From: Lachnospiraceae bacterium UBA7598
GTDB lineage: Bacteria > Bacillota > Clostridia > Lachnospirales > Lachnospiraceae
Direction: 5' to 3'
DNA length: 7,838 nt
Assembly: GCA_002474415.1 (NCBI GenBank)
Contig: DLQV01000027.1
Coordinates: 1-7,838, forward strand
Shown here: positions 7,421-7,838 of the stretch, one piece after another
How the letters are laid out: each line of letters opens with the position of its first letter
How positions within the stretch are numbered: position 1 is the stretch's first letter
Made by a program: the position numbers and the translations under genes
Notes under the pieces: generated by a model
What the model was told of the DNA's origin: nothing
The model's database searches: none
Seen by the model: the letters and a program-made list of their open reading frames with translations, nothing else

Positions 7421-7838
7421 TCCGTGTGGATTTCACTGCATTAAGGTGAATCATCTGGGCGTGCGGTTCAGTGAGCAGGAAATTTTAAAAGATGTGAATC
7501 TTCATATGCACTGTGGGTCGTTGAATGCGATTATCGGAAAAAACGGTGCCGGAAAATCTACACTGATCCGTGCTATGCTGGGAGACATCCCGCATACGGG
7601 AGATATTGAATTTCGGGATACCAAGGACGGACGGATGCAGAATTTAAAGATCGGATATGTTCCGCAATCGGTCAACATCGAAAAAAATACACCGGTCAGT
7701 GTCTATGATCTGCTGGCAAGCTATGAGTCGAGATATCCGGTGTTTCTGCCAAAAAGTCGGAAGTTATATGAAAAGATCAAAGAACATCTGCGCATTTTTG
7801 AGGCGGAAGAACTGATTGACAAGCAGGTGTGCAATCTG
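7404..7838 (+). CDS. Metal ABC transporter ATP-binding protein (3' end missing)
   Basis: This is the N-terminal 145 residues of the ATPase that powers the metal importer whose binding protein is encoded just upstream; it would sit on the cytosolic face of the permease. Walker A is GKNGAGKST (45-53), and the Q-loop Gln88 is in IGYVPQS. The visible part stops at QVCNL, just where the ABC signature (LSGGE-type) and Walker B would follow, so those cannot be checked. The gene overlaps the binding-protein gene by 17 bases and has AGGAGG 6 bases upstream, which strongly suggests one operon and translational coupling. Four Cys are visible (8, 12, 36, 143). Cys8 and Cys12 lie in a short extension (PCGFHC) before the usual ABC start; a metal role is possible but unproven. 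A ZnuC-like role follows from the neighbour rather than from the ATPase sequence itself. Confidence 0.93.
   Translation, partial: MRKIISPCGFHCIKVNHLGVRFSEQEILKDVNLHMHCGSLNAIIGKNGAGKSTLIRAMLGDIPHTGDIEFRDTKDGRMQNLKIGYVPQSVNIEKNTPVSVYDLLASYESRYPVFLPKSRKLYEKIKEHLRIFEAEELIDKQVCNL

Overview
The window looks like a chromosomal housekeeping segment from a Firmicute of class Clostridia, most likely a Lachnospiraceae-type gut anaerobe. This is inferred from the gene order, strong AGGAGG-type ribosome binding sites, moderate GC content and the style of the proteins. No lookup was possible. All genes are on the + strand and packed tightly. No stretch over 300 bases lacks a gene; the largest gap, about 110 bases between tig and clpP, holds a terminator and a possible weak promoter.

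Region 1 (1-3298) carries the protein-quality genes: the 3' part of tig (trigger factor, 5' end outside the window), a strong intrinsic terminator, then clpP (the serine peptidase) and clpX (its AAA+ unfoldase). A second, shorter terminator-like hairpin separates clpP from clpX. Region 2 (about 3340-5655) is lon, a complete LonA protease whose start is most likely a GTG. Region 3 (5689-6435) is engB/ysxC, a ribosome-assembly GTPase with an unusual lysine-rich C-terminal tail. Region 4 (6437-7838) begins a zinc/manganese-type ABC uptake system: a substrate-binding protein with a His-rich loop, then the first 145 codons of its ATPase, which runs off the right edge. The permease is expected further downstream.

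The tig-clpP-clpX-lon-engB order is a classic chaperone/protease/ribosome-biogenesis neighbourhood. Trigger factor meets nascent chains, ClpXP and Lon remove misfolded or regulatory proteins, and EngB helps mature the 50S subunit. The metal-uptake genes follow engB with a 1-nt gap and then a 17-nt overlap, so they are probably translated from the same transcript at least in part.

I found no mobile element, CRISPR array, RNA gene, prophage or clearly new system. The more interesting details are a lipobox-like site in the metal-binding protein where the expected Cys is Trp, the basic EngB tail ending in an A8 run next to an overlapping open frame, and the two hairpins inside the protease gene string.
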